A stretch of 64,000 nt of DNA from Domibacillus epiphyticus (GCF_001975785.1 NZ_MSFI01000021.1:48322-112321), one strand, 5' to 3'; positions 52,149-61,546 are shown, counted from the first letter of the stretch. Numbers and translations are program-made. The notes: generated by a model from the letters alone, not told the origin.

Positions 52149-53519
52149 ATGCATAGTCTTGAAGTAGAAGTTGTAAAACTGTATAAAGCTGTTATTGACG
52201 CAAGCTACGATCCAATTTTTGTCGCGGATCATACTGGAATAGGATTAATCATGAATGAAGCATATACACGGGTGACCGGTGTCAAAGAGGATCAGCTGAT
52301 CGGCCGCCATTTGCGGGATGTAATAAAAGAAGGGGTTATTTCCGATTCTATAACTCTAAATGTGCTTAGAAAAAAGAAGCAGATGACCATCATGCAAAAT
52401 GTAAATGGAAAAGAACTGCTTGTTACCGGAAGCCCCATTTTTGATCATCAGGGAGCAATCAAATACGTCGTCACGAACTTGCGTGATATATCAGATCTCC
52501 AAACCCTTAAAGAAGAGCTAAAGAAAACAAAAGAGCTTGCGGAAACATATTTAAAAGAATTGGAGCAATATCAAGAAAAAAAACAATTTATCATGCATGA
52601 GGGAATCATCGCCAACAGCAGCAAAATGGCATTCGTGATTGATTTGGCAGAAAAAATGGCGCGTGTGCAAACAACTGTGCTGCTGCTCGGCGAGTCCGGC
52701 GTCGGCAAAGAAGTCATTGCGAGTTTAATTCAAAGTCTTGGCGACCGCGCTAATAAACCCTTTATCAAAGTAAACTGTGCTGCGATTCCGAAAGATTTGC
52801 TTGAATCCGAATTATTTGGCTATGAAAAAGGAGCCTTTACAGGTGCTCACGATAAAGGGAGACCTGGATTGTTTGAACAGGCTAACGGCGGCACAATTTT
52901 TCTCGATGAAATTGGTGAAATGCCGTTTGCACTTCAAGCAAAATTGCTCCGTGTCTTGCAGGAATTTGAGGTTACAAGAATTGGCGGCGGCCGTACGCTG
53001 AAAATCGATGTCCGTGTTATTTCAGCAACGAACCAGGATCTTGAATCACTAGTCGCGAAAGGGGAATTTCGGGAAGATTTGTATTACCGGTTAAATATCG
53101 TGCCAATCCGAATCCCGCCGCTGCGCGAACGACGCGAGGATATTCCCCTATTGGCCTGTCATTTTTTAAGTAAAGTGAACAAAAAATATGGTTTCAGCAA
53201 GCATTTATCAGATGATGCCTATAGGCTTTTACAGTCCTATTCCTGGCCGGGCAATATAAGGGAAATACAAAACATGGTTGAGCGGGCAGCTGTTACAGCA
53301 GAAGATGACCTTCTTGGTGTGGAGGATTTTCCAGTGACCATTCCACCAGGTGACGTTTTTCCCACCCAAAACAGGACATTGAAAGAAGTGGTCTCAGAAG
53401 TGGAAAGGGATATGATTTTGCGGGCAATTGCCGAATACAAAACGACTCGAAAAACAGCTGGTGTACTAGGCATCAGTCAGTCAGCGCTGGTGAAAAAGAT
53501 GAAGCGCCTGGGGTTATAA
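52149..53519 (+). CDS. Sigma-54-dependent transcription activator with PAS domain
   Basis: 456 residues from ATG 52149 (AAGGGTG upstream; the open frame to 51936 runs into the divergent gene). PAS sensor (about 8-115), a coiled linker, then an AAA+ domain with Walker A GESGVGKE, the sigma-54 contact loop GAFTGA, and GGTIFLDEIGEM. A C-terminal Fis-type helix-turn-helix (TRKTAGVLGISQSALVKKMK) follows. It should drive the two flanking -24/-12 promoters when its PAS domain senses a substrate or CoA ester, much as BkdR, AcoR or RocR do. Transcribed away from the dehydrogenase operon and ended by a terminator. Confidence 0.94.
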   Translation: MHSLEVEVVKLYKAVIDASYDPIFVADHTGIGLIMNEAYTRVTGVKEDQLIGRHLRDVIKEGVISDSITLNVLRKKKQMTIMQNVNGKELLVTGSPIFDHQGAIKYVVTNLRDISDLQTLKEELKKTKELAETYLKELEQYQEKKQFIMHEGIIANSSKMAFVIDLAEKMARVQTTVLLLGESGVGKEVIASLIQSLGDRANKPFIKVNCAAIPKDLLESELFGYEKGAFTGAHDKGRPGLFEQANGGTIFLDEIGEMPFALQAKLLRVLQEFEVTRIGGGRTLKIDVRVISATNQDLESLVAKGEFREDLYYRLNIVPIRIPPLRERREDIPLLACHFLSKVNKKYGFSKHLSDDAYRLLQSYSWPGNIREIQNMVERAAVTAEDDLLGVEDFPVTIPPGDVFPTQNRTLKEVVSEVERDMILRAIAEYKTTRKTAGVLGISQSALVKKMKRLGL

Positions 53520-53558
53520 GCGGAAGTCTGAATACAACGCGTTTTCACTTTTTTAGCA

Positions 53559-53587
53559 AAGACTCAGATGATTGAGTCTTTTTTTCA
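53559..53587 (+). terminator. Terminator of the activator gene
   Basis: 8-bp stem AAGACTCA/TGAGTCTT with a 6-base loop and a run of seven T. Confidence 0.85.
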
Positions 53588-53671
53588 TCGCTGATTCGAA
53601 AAGGACTCGGTTTTATTATTGCTTATTTATGAAATCGCTTACAAAACGCAGATCGGATAATATTTCTGCAC

Positions 53672-53689
53672 TTGGCACTGTAATTGCAT
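53672..53689 (+). promoter_or_regulatory. Sigma-54 (SigL) promoter of the SDR-ligase-MFS operon
   Basis: TTGGCAC (53672-53678), 5 bases, TTGCAT (53684-53689): a near-perfect -24/-12 element, with GG and GC 10 bases apart. The SDR start codon is 36 bases downstream. Confidence 0.9.
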
Positions 53690-53724
53690 TATGAAGTTTA
53701 CAATTCAAAAATGGAGGTGTTGAA

Positions 53725-54498
53725 ATGGAGACTTACTCTTTTCCTTCTTTTCGTCTTGATAACAAAACGGCGGTTGTGACAGGAGGAAGTAAAGGTCTTG
53801 GGCTTGCTATAGCAGCAGGATTTGCAAACGCAGGGGCAAATGTCATGATTACCGGTCGTAATGAAAGCGCTTTAAAAGTTGCGGTTGATCAATTGGCGAC
53901 ACAAGGTCTCACTGTTCAGTGGAAAACAGCAGATGTGACGAATAGGGAAGAAGTAGCTTCTTTATTTGAGTACGTCGATGAACAATTTCCGAGGTTGGAT
54001 ATTCTCGTAAACAATGCGGGGATGAATATTCGCAAACCTCTAATTGACATTGAAGAAGATGACTGGGATCAGGTGCTTGGTACGAACCTAAAAGGAATAT
54101 TTCTTGTTGGGCAGCAGGCGGCAATGAGAATGATGAATCAGAAAAGTGGGCGCATTATCAATATTTCTTCTATTTTAGGCCAAATCGGTATGCCCGCCCA
54201 GACGAGTTATGCGGCGAGCAAGGGAGGCATTAATCAGCTGACGAAGGTATGGGCGGCGGAACTTGCTCCTTACAATGTAACAGTAAACGCGGTTGCTCCT
54301 GCATACATTAAAACACCAATGACGGAACCATGGCTGAAGAATCCTGAACGGCTTGAACGTATTGTGAGCCGGACCATGATGAAACGAATTGGAGAGCCCT
54401 CTGAAGTGATGGGTCCGGCTGTGTTTCTCGCATCGGATGCATCTGGATATGTGACCGGGCAAATTTTACATGTCGATGGCGGCTGGACATCGAATTAA
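53725..54498 (+). CDS. Short-chain dehydrogenase/reductase
   Basis: 257 residues. Classical SDR: cofactor loop TGGSKGLGLAIA, NNAG at about 92-95, catalytic Ser in NISSILG and YAASK. C-terminal HVDGGWTSN as in FabG- and gluconate-5-dehydrogenase-like members. Probably oxidises a 3-hydroxyacyl-CoA or a related alcohol in this operon. Start ATG 53725 with TGGAGGTG upstream; first gene after the -24/-12 promoter. Confidence 0.92.
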   Translation: METYSFPSFRLDNKTAVVTGGSKGLGLAIAAGFANAGANVMITGRNESALKVAVDQLATQGLTVQWKTADVTNREEVASLFEYVDEQFPRLDILVNNAGMNIRKPLIDIEEDDWDQVLGTNLKGIFLVGQQAAMRMMNQKSGRIINISSILGQIGMPAQTSYAASKGGINQLTKVWAAELAPYNVTVNAVAPAYIKTPMTEPWLKNPERLERIVSRTMMKRIGEPSEVMGPAVFLASDASGYVTGQILHVDGGWTSN

Positions 54499-54512
54499 AG
54501 GAGAGGCGCAAT

Positions 54513-56084
54513 ATGATCAAACGAGAAACCATATTTGGACGGAATGTATCAGTTTATTCTGCACGGCCCTCCAACGTTTATGAAATGTTTAATCAATCTG
54601 CGGTGAAATTTCCAGATAGAGAGGCGGTCATACAAGACGGAAAACGAATCTCATATTATCAGTTGAAAAATATAGTAGAAAAAGCAGCGGGAAATTTACA
54701 GCGGCTTGGTGTGAAAAAAGGTGAACGGGTGGCGATGCTTCTTGGCAACCACATTGAATTTATTATTACAGCACTCGCCTGTGCAAAAATTGGTGCGGTG
54801 TTTGTACCGCTGAACACGAAGCTGACAATAAATGAGCTGAGTTATATGATCGGGCATTCCGGTGCGGTTGCTATCATTACCTCGAAAAAGTATTTGCCGG
54901 AAATTGGCGGCTGGGTTAAAAAATCGTCACTCCGTCTCTGCCTTCTTATTGATGGAAAGGAAGAAGGATGGCTTTCATTTCAAGAGGAAATGGGGCGGGC
55001 AGCTGTTTCATTTGGTGTTGCTTTGACAGATCAAATGCCTCTATACATTTTGTACACATCCGGCACGACCGGGCTTCCAAAGGGCGGTATTGGCAGCCAT
55101 ATCAATGTCATTCACAGTGCGATCAGTTACCGCGAAGTGATGCAATCAGACGAGTCAACCCGTACACTAATTGCGATCCCTCTCTTTCATGTCACCGGTC
55201 TGATCGGGCAGCTGTTTCACATGCTGCTTGTCGGCGGGGCGATTATTTTACTAGAGCGGTACAGTACTGTTCCATATATTCAAACAGTGGCGAAAGAAAA
55301 AGCGACTTTTTTATTTAATGTACCGACAATTTATATCATGATGATGGATCATGAATCGTTTCGAAACCATTCGTATGAACACGTTAAAACGATTGCGTAT
55401 GGCGGCGCACCGATCTCGGCAGAAACAGTAAAAACAATCCGAACGCATTTTCCGCATGCCTCGCTTCATAACGCATACGGCGCAACAGAAACCACTTCGC
55501 CGACGACGGTAATGCCGCGGGAATATGGCATGGATAAAATTGCATCGGTCGGGCTGCCGGTTCCGGTTGCTGAAATTAAAACAGTTAAAACAGACGGCAG
55601 AGTATGTGCCCCGGATGAAGTAGGGGAGCTGTACATTAAAGGTCCGATGGTCGTGCCCGGATACTGGGAAAATGACGAAGCAAACAAAAAGGCATTTGAT
55701 GACGACGGTTTCTGGAAATCGGGGGACCTTGCCCGGATTGACCCGGATGGATTTGTATACATTATGGACCGGAAAAAGGACATGATTAACCGGGGCGGGG
55801 AAAAAATTTATTCGATTGAAGTAGAAAATGCGCTGTACCGGCATCCAAAAGTTCTCGAGGCATCCGTCGTGGGCATGGAAGATCCGCTTTTTGGAGAATA
55901 CGTGAAAGCATATGTTGTGAAAAAACCCGAGAGTGATGTCACGGAAAGTGAACTCATCCAGTTTGCGAAAGAGCAGCTGGCCGATTATAAAGTGCCGAAA
56001 GAAATTGAGTTTCTTGATGAACTCCCGAGGAATGCTGGTGGAAAAGTATTAAAAACGAGGTTAATGGGGATGGGATCACATTGA
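54513..56084 (+). CDS. Acyl-CoA ligase (AMP-forming)
   Basis: 523 residues. Phosphate loop YTSGTTGLPKGG near residue 177, adenine motif NAYGATETTSP, SGDLARIDPDGFVYIMDRKKD, and RGGEKIYSIEVE, with the C-terminal Lys in NAGGKVLKT. Activates the acid substrate of this pathway for the dehydrogenase encoded on the other side of the activator. Start ATG 54513 with AAAGGAGAG upstream, 14 bases after the SDR stop. Confidence 0.92.
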   Translation: MIKRETIFGRNVSVYSARPSNVYEMFNQSAVKFPDREAVIQDGKRISYYQLKNIVEKAAGNLQRLGVKKGERVAMLLGNHIEFIITALACAKIGAVFVPLNTKLTINELSYMIGHSGAVAIITSKKYLPEIGGWVKKSSLRLCLLIDGKEEGWLSFQEEMGRAAVSFGVALTDQMPLYILYTSGTTGLPKGGIGSHINVIHSAISYREVMQSDESTRTLIAIPLFHVTGLIGQLFHMLLVGGAIILLERYSTVPYIQTVAKEKATFLFNVPTIYIMMMDHESFRNHSYEHVKTIAYGGAPISAETVKTIRTHFPHASLHNAYGATETTSPTTVMPREYGMDKIASVGLPVPVAEIKTVKTDGRVCAPDEVGELYIKGPMVVPGYWENDEANKKAFDDDGFWKSGDLARIDPDGFVYIMDRKKDMINRGGEKIYSIEVENALYRHPKVLEASVVGMEDPLFGEYVKAYVVKKPESDVTESELIQFAKEQLADYKVPKEIEFLDELPRNAGGKVLKTRLMGMGSH

Positions 56085-56117
56085 TTCCGCCAAAAGAAGA
56101 ACAAGGAGGAGAGAAAG

Positions 56118-57443
56118 TTGGCTACTGTTATTAAAAAAGCATGGGGGTATCGGTATGTCGTTCTTGTGATTCTTTGGCTGGTCTATATTATTAATTATTT
56201 TGACAGGTTAGCTGTGTTAACGTTCCTGCCATACATTCAAGAGGATTTAAACTTAACCCCGGTGGAAGTAGGACAATTGGCCTCTGTGTTCTTCTTTGCC
56301 TATGCGGCTGCTCAAATAAGCGCCGGTTTTCTCGCTGATAAAATTGGACCTAAAAAAGTGATGTACATTGCCATAGCGGTATTTACAGCCATTACCGCGT
56401 TCACAGGGGCAGTCAAAAACTTCACGCAGTTTATTTTACTGAGAATTGGCTTAGGTTTTGGCGAGGGCCACCATTTTGCACCGGCGATCCGGGCAATCAA
56501 TAACTGGTTCCCTTCTCAGGAACGGGGAAGAGCCATTTCATTCTTTGCTACATCGTGGGCAGTTGCGCCGGCCATTGTCCCTGTCATCGTGACCAGCCTC
56601 TCTTTCTACTTATTCGGGGGAGACTGGAGACCCGTATTTTATATTCTCGCTATCCCGGGTGTGATCGCCATTTTAGCACTATGGTACTTTGTAACTGACA
56701 CCCCGAAGGAAATGATTGATAAAGGAAAATTGAGTGAGGACCAAGACATTGATCAATCAACTGCCTCTCCCGCTGAAACGATTTCGAAGGAAGAAAAAAG
56801 AAAAAGTTACGGGCTTTTCTTAAAAGATTTTTACTTCTATGTATATACGCTGCTTCTATTTTGTCAGTTGGCTGTTTATTGGGGAACGACAACATGGCTG
56901 ACTTCCTTTTTAGTAACGCAGCATGGATTGAATCTTAAAGAAATGGGCTTCTTTGTTTCCGCGCCTTATATCGTTGCATTCTTCGCAATGATGCTGGGCG
57001 GCTGGCTGATGGATAAAGTATTTTACCGAATGAAACCGGTCGCTTTGATCGCCTATATAGCAAGCATTCCGGTGCTATGGATGCTTGGTGCGGTAGAGAA
57101 AGGGAATACAGGATTATTACTTGCTCTCCTTTTACTCGTAGGCTTTTTTGTCAACTTAAACTTCGGATCTATATATGCATACTTGCCAAAACGCTATCCA
57201 AAGGACGTAGTGGGAAGTGCCACGGGATTAGCGAATGGAATCGGTCAAATGGGTGCTTTTGTCGCTCCTCTTGTTGCGGGTTATTTAGTAGCAGTTGGCG
57301 CCGATGGATCTCAAGATTTTAGCCGTGTTTTTATATTTTTTTCCATTGCTTCAGCAGTCGCTGCATTCTGTGCGATCGTTCTAAAAGAGAAGCCAGTAGA
57401 CAATATAGCGGCCCCGATAATCGACGAGAAGCAAACAATTTAA
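56118..57443 (+). CDS. MFS permease, anion:cation symporter type
   Basis: 441 residues, 12 membrane helices with a central hydrophilic loop. Signature NYFDRLAVLTFLPYIQEDL in helix 1, ADKIGPKKVMYIA in loop 2-3, and GEGHHFAPAIRAINNWFP in the helix 4 region. These are typical of the ACS family (hexuronate, galactonate, phthalate and other organic anions). Probably imports the acid used by this operon. Start TTG 56118 with AGGAGGAGAG upstream. Confidence 0.9.
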   Translation: MATVIKKAWGYRYVVLVILWLVYIINYFDRLAVLTFLPYIQEDLNLTPVEVGQLASVFFFAYAAAQISAGFLADKIGPKKVMYIAIAVFTAITAFTGAVKNFTQFILLRIGLGFGEGHHFAPAIRAINNWFPSQERGRAISFFATSWAVAPAIVPVIVTSLSFYLFGGDWRPVFYILAIPGVIAILALWYFVTDTPKEMIDKGKLSEDQDIDQSTASPAETISKEEKRKSYGLFLKDFYFYVYTLLLFCQLAVYWGTTTWLTSFLVTQHGLNLKEMGFFVSAPYIVAFFAMMLGGWLMDKVFYRMKPVALIAYIASIPVLWMLGAVEKGNTGLLLALLLLVGFFVNLNFGSIYAYLPKRYPKDVVGSATGLANGIGQMGAFVAPLVAGYLVAVGADGSQDFSRVFIFFSIASAVAAFCAIVLKEKPVDNIAAPIIDEKQTI

Positions 57444-57540
57444 GCTTCCACTTTCTCGTTTTGGAGATACTTTATACAAGGGGACTACATTCACGTATCA
57501 TGCAGTTTGACTGTTTAAGACGTTTATTTTTGAAAGGGTT

Positions 57541-58015
57541 GAATACATCGGATGCGGAATGGGTATAACGGTGGAAAATCTAGCAGAAAAGTATCGATTA
57601 ACCCGTGAAGAACAGGAGCAATTTGCGATGGAATCACATCCGAAAGCGGCGAGGGCAAAGCAGTCCGGCCGTTTTGCGAAAAAAATCGTACCGGTAATCG
57701 TGAAAGATAAAAAGAGATGGGGCAATTGAGATTACAGCAGATGAACAGGTTCGTACAACTGCATGGAAGGGTTCAGAAAACTAAAAATTCGCATTTAGAA
57801 AGGAAGGCACCGTCACAGCTGGGAATGCAAGTGGAATTAACGACGTGACTGCGGCAATTGTCCTGGCATCAGATGACTACCTTTCGAAACGGCCTGAAAT
57901 AAAACCAATGGCGAAAATGGTCTCTTGGGGAATTGCAGGTGTCGATCCAAACATTATGGGCATCGGCCCTGTTCCAGCCAGTAACATCGCGCTAGAAAAA
58001 GCAGGCTTAACTTGA
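57541..58015 (+). pseudogene. Thiolase (acetyl-CoA acyltransferase) remnant
   Basis: Three frames together spell an internal piece of a thiolase: GMGITVENLAEKYRLTREEQ, then FRKEGTVTAGNASGINDV, then VSWGIAGVDPNIMGIGPVPA, ending EKAGLT-stop. The N-terminal third with the nucleophilic Cys and the C-terminal third with His and Cys are missing, and there are several frameshifts and stops. It follows the sigma-54 operon in the same direction, so the operon probably once ended with its own beta-ketothiolase. Confidence 0.85.
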
Positions 58016-58106
58016 AAGGTACCAATTGATGCCTAAAGCAAAAGATAAGTATGAGATAACTAAATATCATTCTTATTTATGAAGTGATTTTCGTAATCAA
58101 CGGGAT

Positions 58107-58147
58107 AAAAGCCTGTTTTGATCAATTTTTTCAAAACGGGCTTTTTG
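58107..58147 (+). terminator. Hairpin terminator before arsR
   Basis: 15-bp stem (58107-58121 with 58131-58145, one mismatch) followed by T residues. Closes the thiolase/MFS side. Confidence 0.8.
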
Positions 58148-58149
58148 GA

Positions 58150-58179
58150 TTTACATATATAAGTACATAATTATATAAT
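58150..58179 (+). promoter_or_regulatory. Sigma-A-type promoter of arsRBC with AT-rich operator
   Basis: TTTACA (58150-58155), 18-base spacer, TATAAT (58174-58179). The AT-rich imperfect dyad spanning the spacer (CATATATAAGTACATAATTA) is a plausible ArsR site, by analogy with other ars operons. Confidence 0.55.
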
Positions 58180-58202
58180 AATTTCGGAATAGGAGGTAAA
58201 CA

Positions 58203-58553
58203 ATGATGAATATGGATCCTGCGCTCGATATGCAAAAAGCATCCCAATTATTGAAGCTGCTCGGAGACAAAACACGCCTTATGATGATGAAACTTCTTCA
58301 GTCACATGATTGCTGTGTTTGTGAATTCGTTGCGATTTTCAATATGAGCCAGCCCGGTATCAGCCAGCATTTGCGCAAACTGAAAGACGCTGGTCTCGTA
58401 AAGGAAACACGCAGGGGGCAGTGGGTTTTTTATTCGTTAAACCGGGAAAACGAATATGGCGGTTTTATCGATGACTTGTTAAAGCATCTTCCAGATCAGA
58501 ATGAACGATTCGTTGAACTGGAAGCGCAGGGATTACGTATTACCTGCGAATAG
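58203..58553 (+). CDS. arsR: ArsR-family arsenic-responsive repressor
   Basis: 116 residues. Winged-helix repressor with the metalloid-binding motif HDCCVCEF in the alpha-3 region, like ELCVCDL of classical ArsR but with an extra adjacent Cys. Recognition helix SQPGISQHLRKLKDAGLV. Released from DNA by arsenite or antimonite. Start ATG 58203 with AGGAGGT upstream. First gene of arsRBC. Confidence 0.94.
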   Translation: MMNMDPALDMQKASQLLKLLGDKTRLMMMKLLQSHDCCVCEFVAIFNMSQPGISQHLRKLKDAGLVKETRRGQWVFYSLNRENEYGGFIDDLLKHLPDQNERFVELEAQGLRITCE

Positions 58554-58571
58554 AGAGGAGAAAGAAGTATT

Positions 58572-59870
58572 TTGTTTTCAGTCATAGCAGCATCTACTAT
58601 TTTTCTGGTGACGCTCATCTTCGTCATCTGGCAGCCTAAAAATCTGTCCATTGGATGGTCGGCTTGTATAGGGGCTGTCATTGCTTTAATGGTGGGAGTT
58701 GTTGATTTTGGCGATGTCATCGATGTAACGTCGATTGTCTGGAATGCCACATTGGCGTTTATTGCCATCATTATTATTTCCCTCATCTTAGATGAGATTG
58801 GTTTCTTTGAATGGTCGGCTCTACATATGGCCCGTATGGCCAAAGGAAATGGCGTGAGAATGTTTGTGTATGTGTCCATACTGGGCGCTTTAGTCGCAGC
58901 CTTTTTTGCGAACGATGGGGCTGCACTGATTTTAACGCCGATTGTTCTTGCAATGGTCCGAAATCTAAAATTTGAGGAAAAAATGGTGTTTCCTTTTATC
59001 ATTGCCAGTGGATTTATTGCAGATACAACAGCACTGCCGTTAGTCGTGAGCAACCTGGTGAATATCGTTACAGCCGACTTTTTCGATATAGGATTTGCAG
59101 AATATGCGTCTCGAATGGTTGTACCGAATTTATTTTCATTAGTAGCCAGTATTACCGTGTTATATCTTTATTTCCGCAAAAGCATTCCGAAACAGTATGA
59201 CATGTCCGTGCTAAAAGCACCGGATGAAGCGATCAAAGACCATAAAATGTTTCGTTTGTCTTGGCTTGTACTTGGGATCCTGCTAGTTGGGTATTTCGTC
59301 AGCGAATTTCTGAATGTTCCTGTTTCCATTGTGGCTAGTATAGTGGCGATTTTCTTTTTAGCCATGGCTAGAAGAAGTCCGGCAGTACACACAAAAACCG
59401 TCATTAAAGGGGCACCGTGGGCGATTGTGTTCTTCTCGATCGGCATGTATGTGGTCGTTTACGGTCTGCGTAATGCAGGATTAACGTCGGTACTTGCTGA
59501 TGTCATTCAGGCAACGGCGGAACAAGGATTATTTGCTGCAACGATTGGAATGGGTTTTATCTCCGCTATTTTATCTTCAATTATGAACAACATGCCGACG
59601 GTGATGATCAATGCGCTAGCGATTTCTGATACGGCTACACCCCCAATAATCAGGGAAGCATTAATATACGCCAACGTCGTTGGGGCGGATTTAGGTCCAA
59701 AAATCACGCCAATCGGCTCCCTTGCGACTTTGCTATGGCTCCACGTCTTACGTTTAAAAGGCGTTAACATTTCGTGGGGAACGTACTTTAAAACAGGAAT
59801 TATTTTAACCATACCAACCTTGTTTATCACATTGGCTGGCTTATATTTGTGGTTATTGCTTATTCATTAA
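58572..59870 (+). CDS. arsB: Arsenite efflux permease ArsB
   Basis: 432 residues, 12 or so membrane helices. Conserved [15 protein letters not shown] and [16 protein letters not shown] regions with NxP-type loops of the ArsB/NhaD superfamily. Exports arsenite. Start TTG 58572 with GAGGAG upstream, 18 bases after arsR. Confidence 0.94.
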   Translation: MFSVIAASTIFLVTLIFVIWQPKNLSIGWSACIGAVIALMVGVVDFGDVIDVTSIVWNATLAFIAIIIISLILDEIGFFEWSALHMARMAKGNGVRMFVYVSILGALVAAFFANDGAALILTPIVLAMVRNLKFEEKMVFPFIIASGFIADTTALPLVVSNLVNIVTADFFDIGFAEYASRMVVPNLFSLVASITVLYLYFRKSIPKQYDMSVLKAPDEAIKDHKMFRLSWLVLGILLVGYFVSEFLNVPVSIVASIVAIFFLAMARRSPAVHTKTVIKGAPWAIVFFSIGMYVVVYGLRNAGLTSVLADVIQATAEQGLFAATIGMGFISAILSSIMNNMPTVMINALAISDTATPPIIREALIYANVVGADLGPKITPIGSLATLLWLHVLRLKGVNISWGTYFKTGIILTIPTLFITLAGLYLWLLLIH

Positions 59871-59900
59871 AAACAACTGAACGTAAAGGAGAGTTCTGTT

Positions 59901-60320
59901 ATGTCTAAAAAAACAATTTATTTCTTATGCACTGGGAACTCTTGCCGCAGCCAGATGGCGGAAGGCTGGGCTAAAAAATATTTAAGTGATAAGTGGGAAG
60001 TTAAAAGTGCGGGATTAGAAGCACATGGATTAAACCCGAATGCCGTAAAGGCTATGAATGAAGCAGGTATTGATATTTCAAATCAAACGTCTGATGTAAT
60101 TGATGCTGACATTCTAAACAATGCTGAGTTAATCGTGACACTATGCGGCCACGCGGCTGATAACTGTCCAGTTACACCGCCTCACATTAAACGTGTTCAT
60201 TGGGGATTCGATGATCCTGCGAAGGCGGAAGGGACAGAAGAAGAAAAATGGGCTTTTTTCCAGCGCGTCCGTGATGAAATTGGTGAAAGAATTGAACACT
60301 TTGCCAAAAAAGGTGAATAA
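59901..60320 (+). CDS. arsC: Arsenate reductase (thioredoxin-coupled)
   Basis: 139 residues. Low-molecular-weight phosphatase-like P-loop [13 protein letters not shown] (nucleophile Cys near residue 10) and the redox pair in [12 protein letters not shown], as in the thioredoxin-linked ArsC of Staphylococcus and Bacillus. Reduces arsenate to arsenite for ArsB. Start ATG 59901 with AAAGGAGAG upstream. Confidence 0.96.
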   Translation: MSKKTIYFLCTGNSCRSQMAEGWAKKYLSDKWEVKSAGLEAHGLNPNAVKAMNEAGIDISNQTSDVIDADILNNAELIVTLCGHAADNCPVTPPHIKRVHWGFDDPAKAEGTEEEKWAFFQRVRDEIGERIEHFAKKGE

Positions 60321-60324
60321 TCAA

Positions 60325-60356
60325 AAAAGCCGGGGGATTCTTCCTCCGGCTTTTAG
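60325..60356 (+). terminator. Terminator of arsRBC
   Basis: 13-bp stem AAAAGCCGGGGGA/TCCTCCGGCTTTT with one wobble, 4 bases after the arsC stop. Confidence 0.85.
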
Positions 60357-60466
60357 TAGTTCATTACAGATGTACAACCATAAAGTTCGATTTGTTCAAC
60401 ACGACCTTCGAGAGAGTTGAATAAAGTAAAGTGAAAGTGAAAAATGATGTAAGGGAGGCCCTTTTG

Positions 60467-60676
60467 GTGGAGGAGCAAAATTTACAACCTGAAGAAGAGT
60501 TCTTTTCATCAAGCGGTAACGATTATTTTGATGATGCAGTAGACGTACAACTTCCGTATTATTTTCCAAGACCGAGACGACGACTGCCATATTTTCCATA
60601 CTTGTTCCCTATCCTGCCGTTCTATCCATACTACCCATACCCGGACTATCCTTATTATCCATACTATCCCTATTGA
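60467..60676 (+). CDS. Small acidic protein with Pro/Tyr-rich tail
   Basis: 69 residues from GTG 60467, chosen because AGGGAGG lies 8 bases upstream; the frame extends to 60431. An acidic head (EEQNLQPEEEFF) and a short Arg cluster (RPRRR) precede a tail made of Tyr, Pro and Phe (PYYPYPDYPYYPYYPY). Similar in style to the small proteins at 21865 and 33358. Probably a spore or surface structural protein; family not known. Confidence 0.6.
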   Translation: MEEQNLQPEEEFFSSSGNDYFDDAVDVQLPYYFPRPRRRLPYFPYLFPILPFYPYYPYPDYPYYPYYPY

Positions 60677-60994
60677 AATGAAATAGCATGGGGATTTCTT
60701 AAGTCATTCTTTTTAAGTCATAAAAATGCTCTTGAGAAAAGATATTTTACCAAGATGCATATGTAAAATATGCTGAATGTTTAAATGAGCAGGATGATCG
60801 GAATCTATGGTAGATAAACGACCTTTTTAAAGCCGCTTTTTTAACACAATCGATAAAGGAGAGGCTCTGACAGCAGTATAACGTCAGAGTCTTTTTCCTT
60901 TTCTTCTGGGGCTAAATATCAAGTACTTCTTTGTATAGTAATTTGTAACAAAGGGCACGATACGCACTAGATACAGTAAAAGGAGGAGTAAAGA
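60677..60994. other. Intergenic region with terminator
   Basis: 318 bp. Holds a hairpin at 60863-60898 (GGCTCTGAC/GTCAGAGTC then TTTTTCC) that looks like a rightward terminator. No gene seen. Confidence 0.5.
60863..60898 (+). terminator. Hairpin terminator
   Basis: 9-bp stem with one wobble pair and an 11-base loop, followed by TTTTTCC. Confidence 0.7.
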
Positions 60995-61399
60995 GTGAAT
61001 GTAAATGATAAATGGAAAAAGAAATGGGTAGCTGGCGGGATGGCTGCGGTCTTAACGCTAGGTGGATTAGCCGGATGTGGAGATGGAGAGGATCAGGATA
61101 ACGGCGTTGATGATGGGCAACAAGAGGATCAAGTAGATGAGGGTAATGATGTAATGGATGGAGGGAACGGTACTGACAATGGTACTGATAACGGTACTGA
61201 TGATGATCTAATGGATGGAGAAGATCAGAATAACGGTGCTGATGATGCTCTATTAGATGGTGGTGACCAGAATAATGGCGGTGGCGATGAAGGTGTATTG
61301 AATGGTGATGACCAGGATGGCGTTGATAATGATGTTCTAGATGATGGAGGAGATGAAAATTTGGATGATCCTGCGAATGAAGAACAAGAGGCACAATAA
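60995..61399 (+). CDS. Asp/Asn/Gly-rich lipoprotein
   Basis: 134 residues with a lipoprotein signal (TLGGLAGC, Cys near residue 28). The mature part is almost wholly Asp, Asn, Gly, Gln and Glu in loose repeats (for example NGTDNGTDNGTDD and LDGGDQNNGG), so it is strongly acidic and probably unfolded or cation-binding. Start GTG 60995 with AGGAGGAG upstream. No known family; it may act as an envelope spacer or a calcium/metal-binding layer. Confidence 0.8.
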   Translation: MNVNDKWKKKWVAGGMAAVLTLGGLAGCGDGEDQDNGVDDGQQEDQVDEGNDVMDGGNGTDNGTDNGTDDDLMDGEDQNNGADDALLDGGDQNNGGGDEGVLNGDDQDGVDNDVLDDGGDENLDDPANEEQEAQ

Positions 61400-61512
61400 A
61401 AAATTCAGGTTTTTAAAAGGGTGATAAGATTTGCTTTTATCATCCTATTTGCTTCATGTTGTGCCAATCCACAATAAAGTTTTAGGGCTTGAGCGTTCTC
61501 GTTATCAAAACA

Positions 61513-61546
61513 AAAAGGTTGGTGAACCTAGCCAGCCTTTTTTCTG
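61513..61546 (+). terminator. Terminator of the lipoprotein gene
   Basis: 10-bp stem AAAAGGTTGG/CCAGCCTTTT with one wobble, then TTTC. It lies 114 bp after the stop. Confidence 0.7.

Noticed and set aside
55311..55844. 177-codon minus-strand frame inside the acyl-CoA ligase
   Set aside because: Antisense shadow of a clear AMP-binding enzyme, rich in Arg, Cys and Phe as expected for a shadow frame.
60912..61394. 160-codon minus-strand frame very rich in His and Leu
   Set aside because: It is the antisense shadow of the Asp/Asn-rich lipoprotein; GAT/GGT-rich codons read backwards give His codons. The plus frame has a ribosome site and a lipobox.
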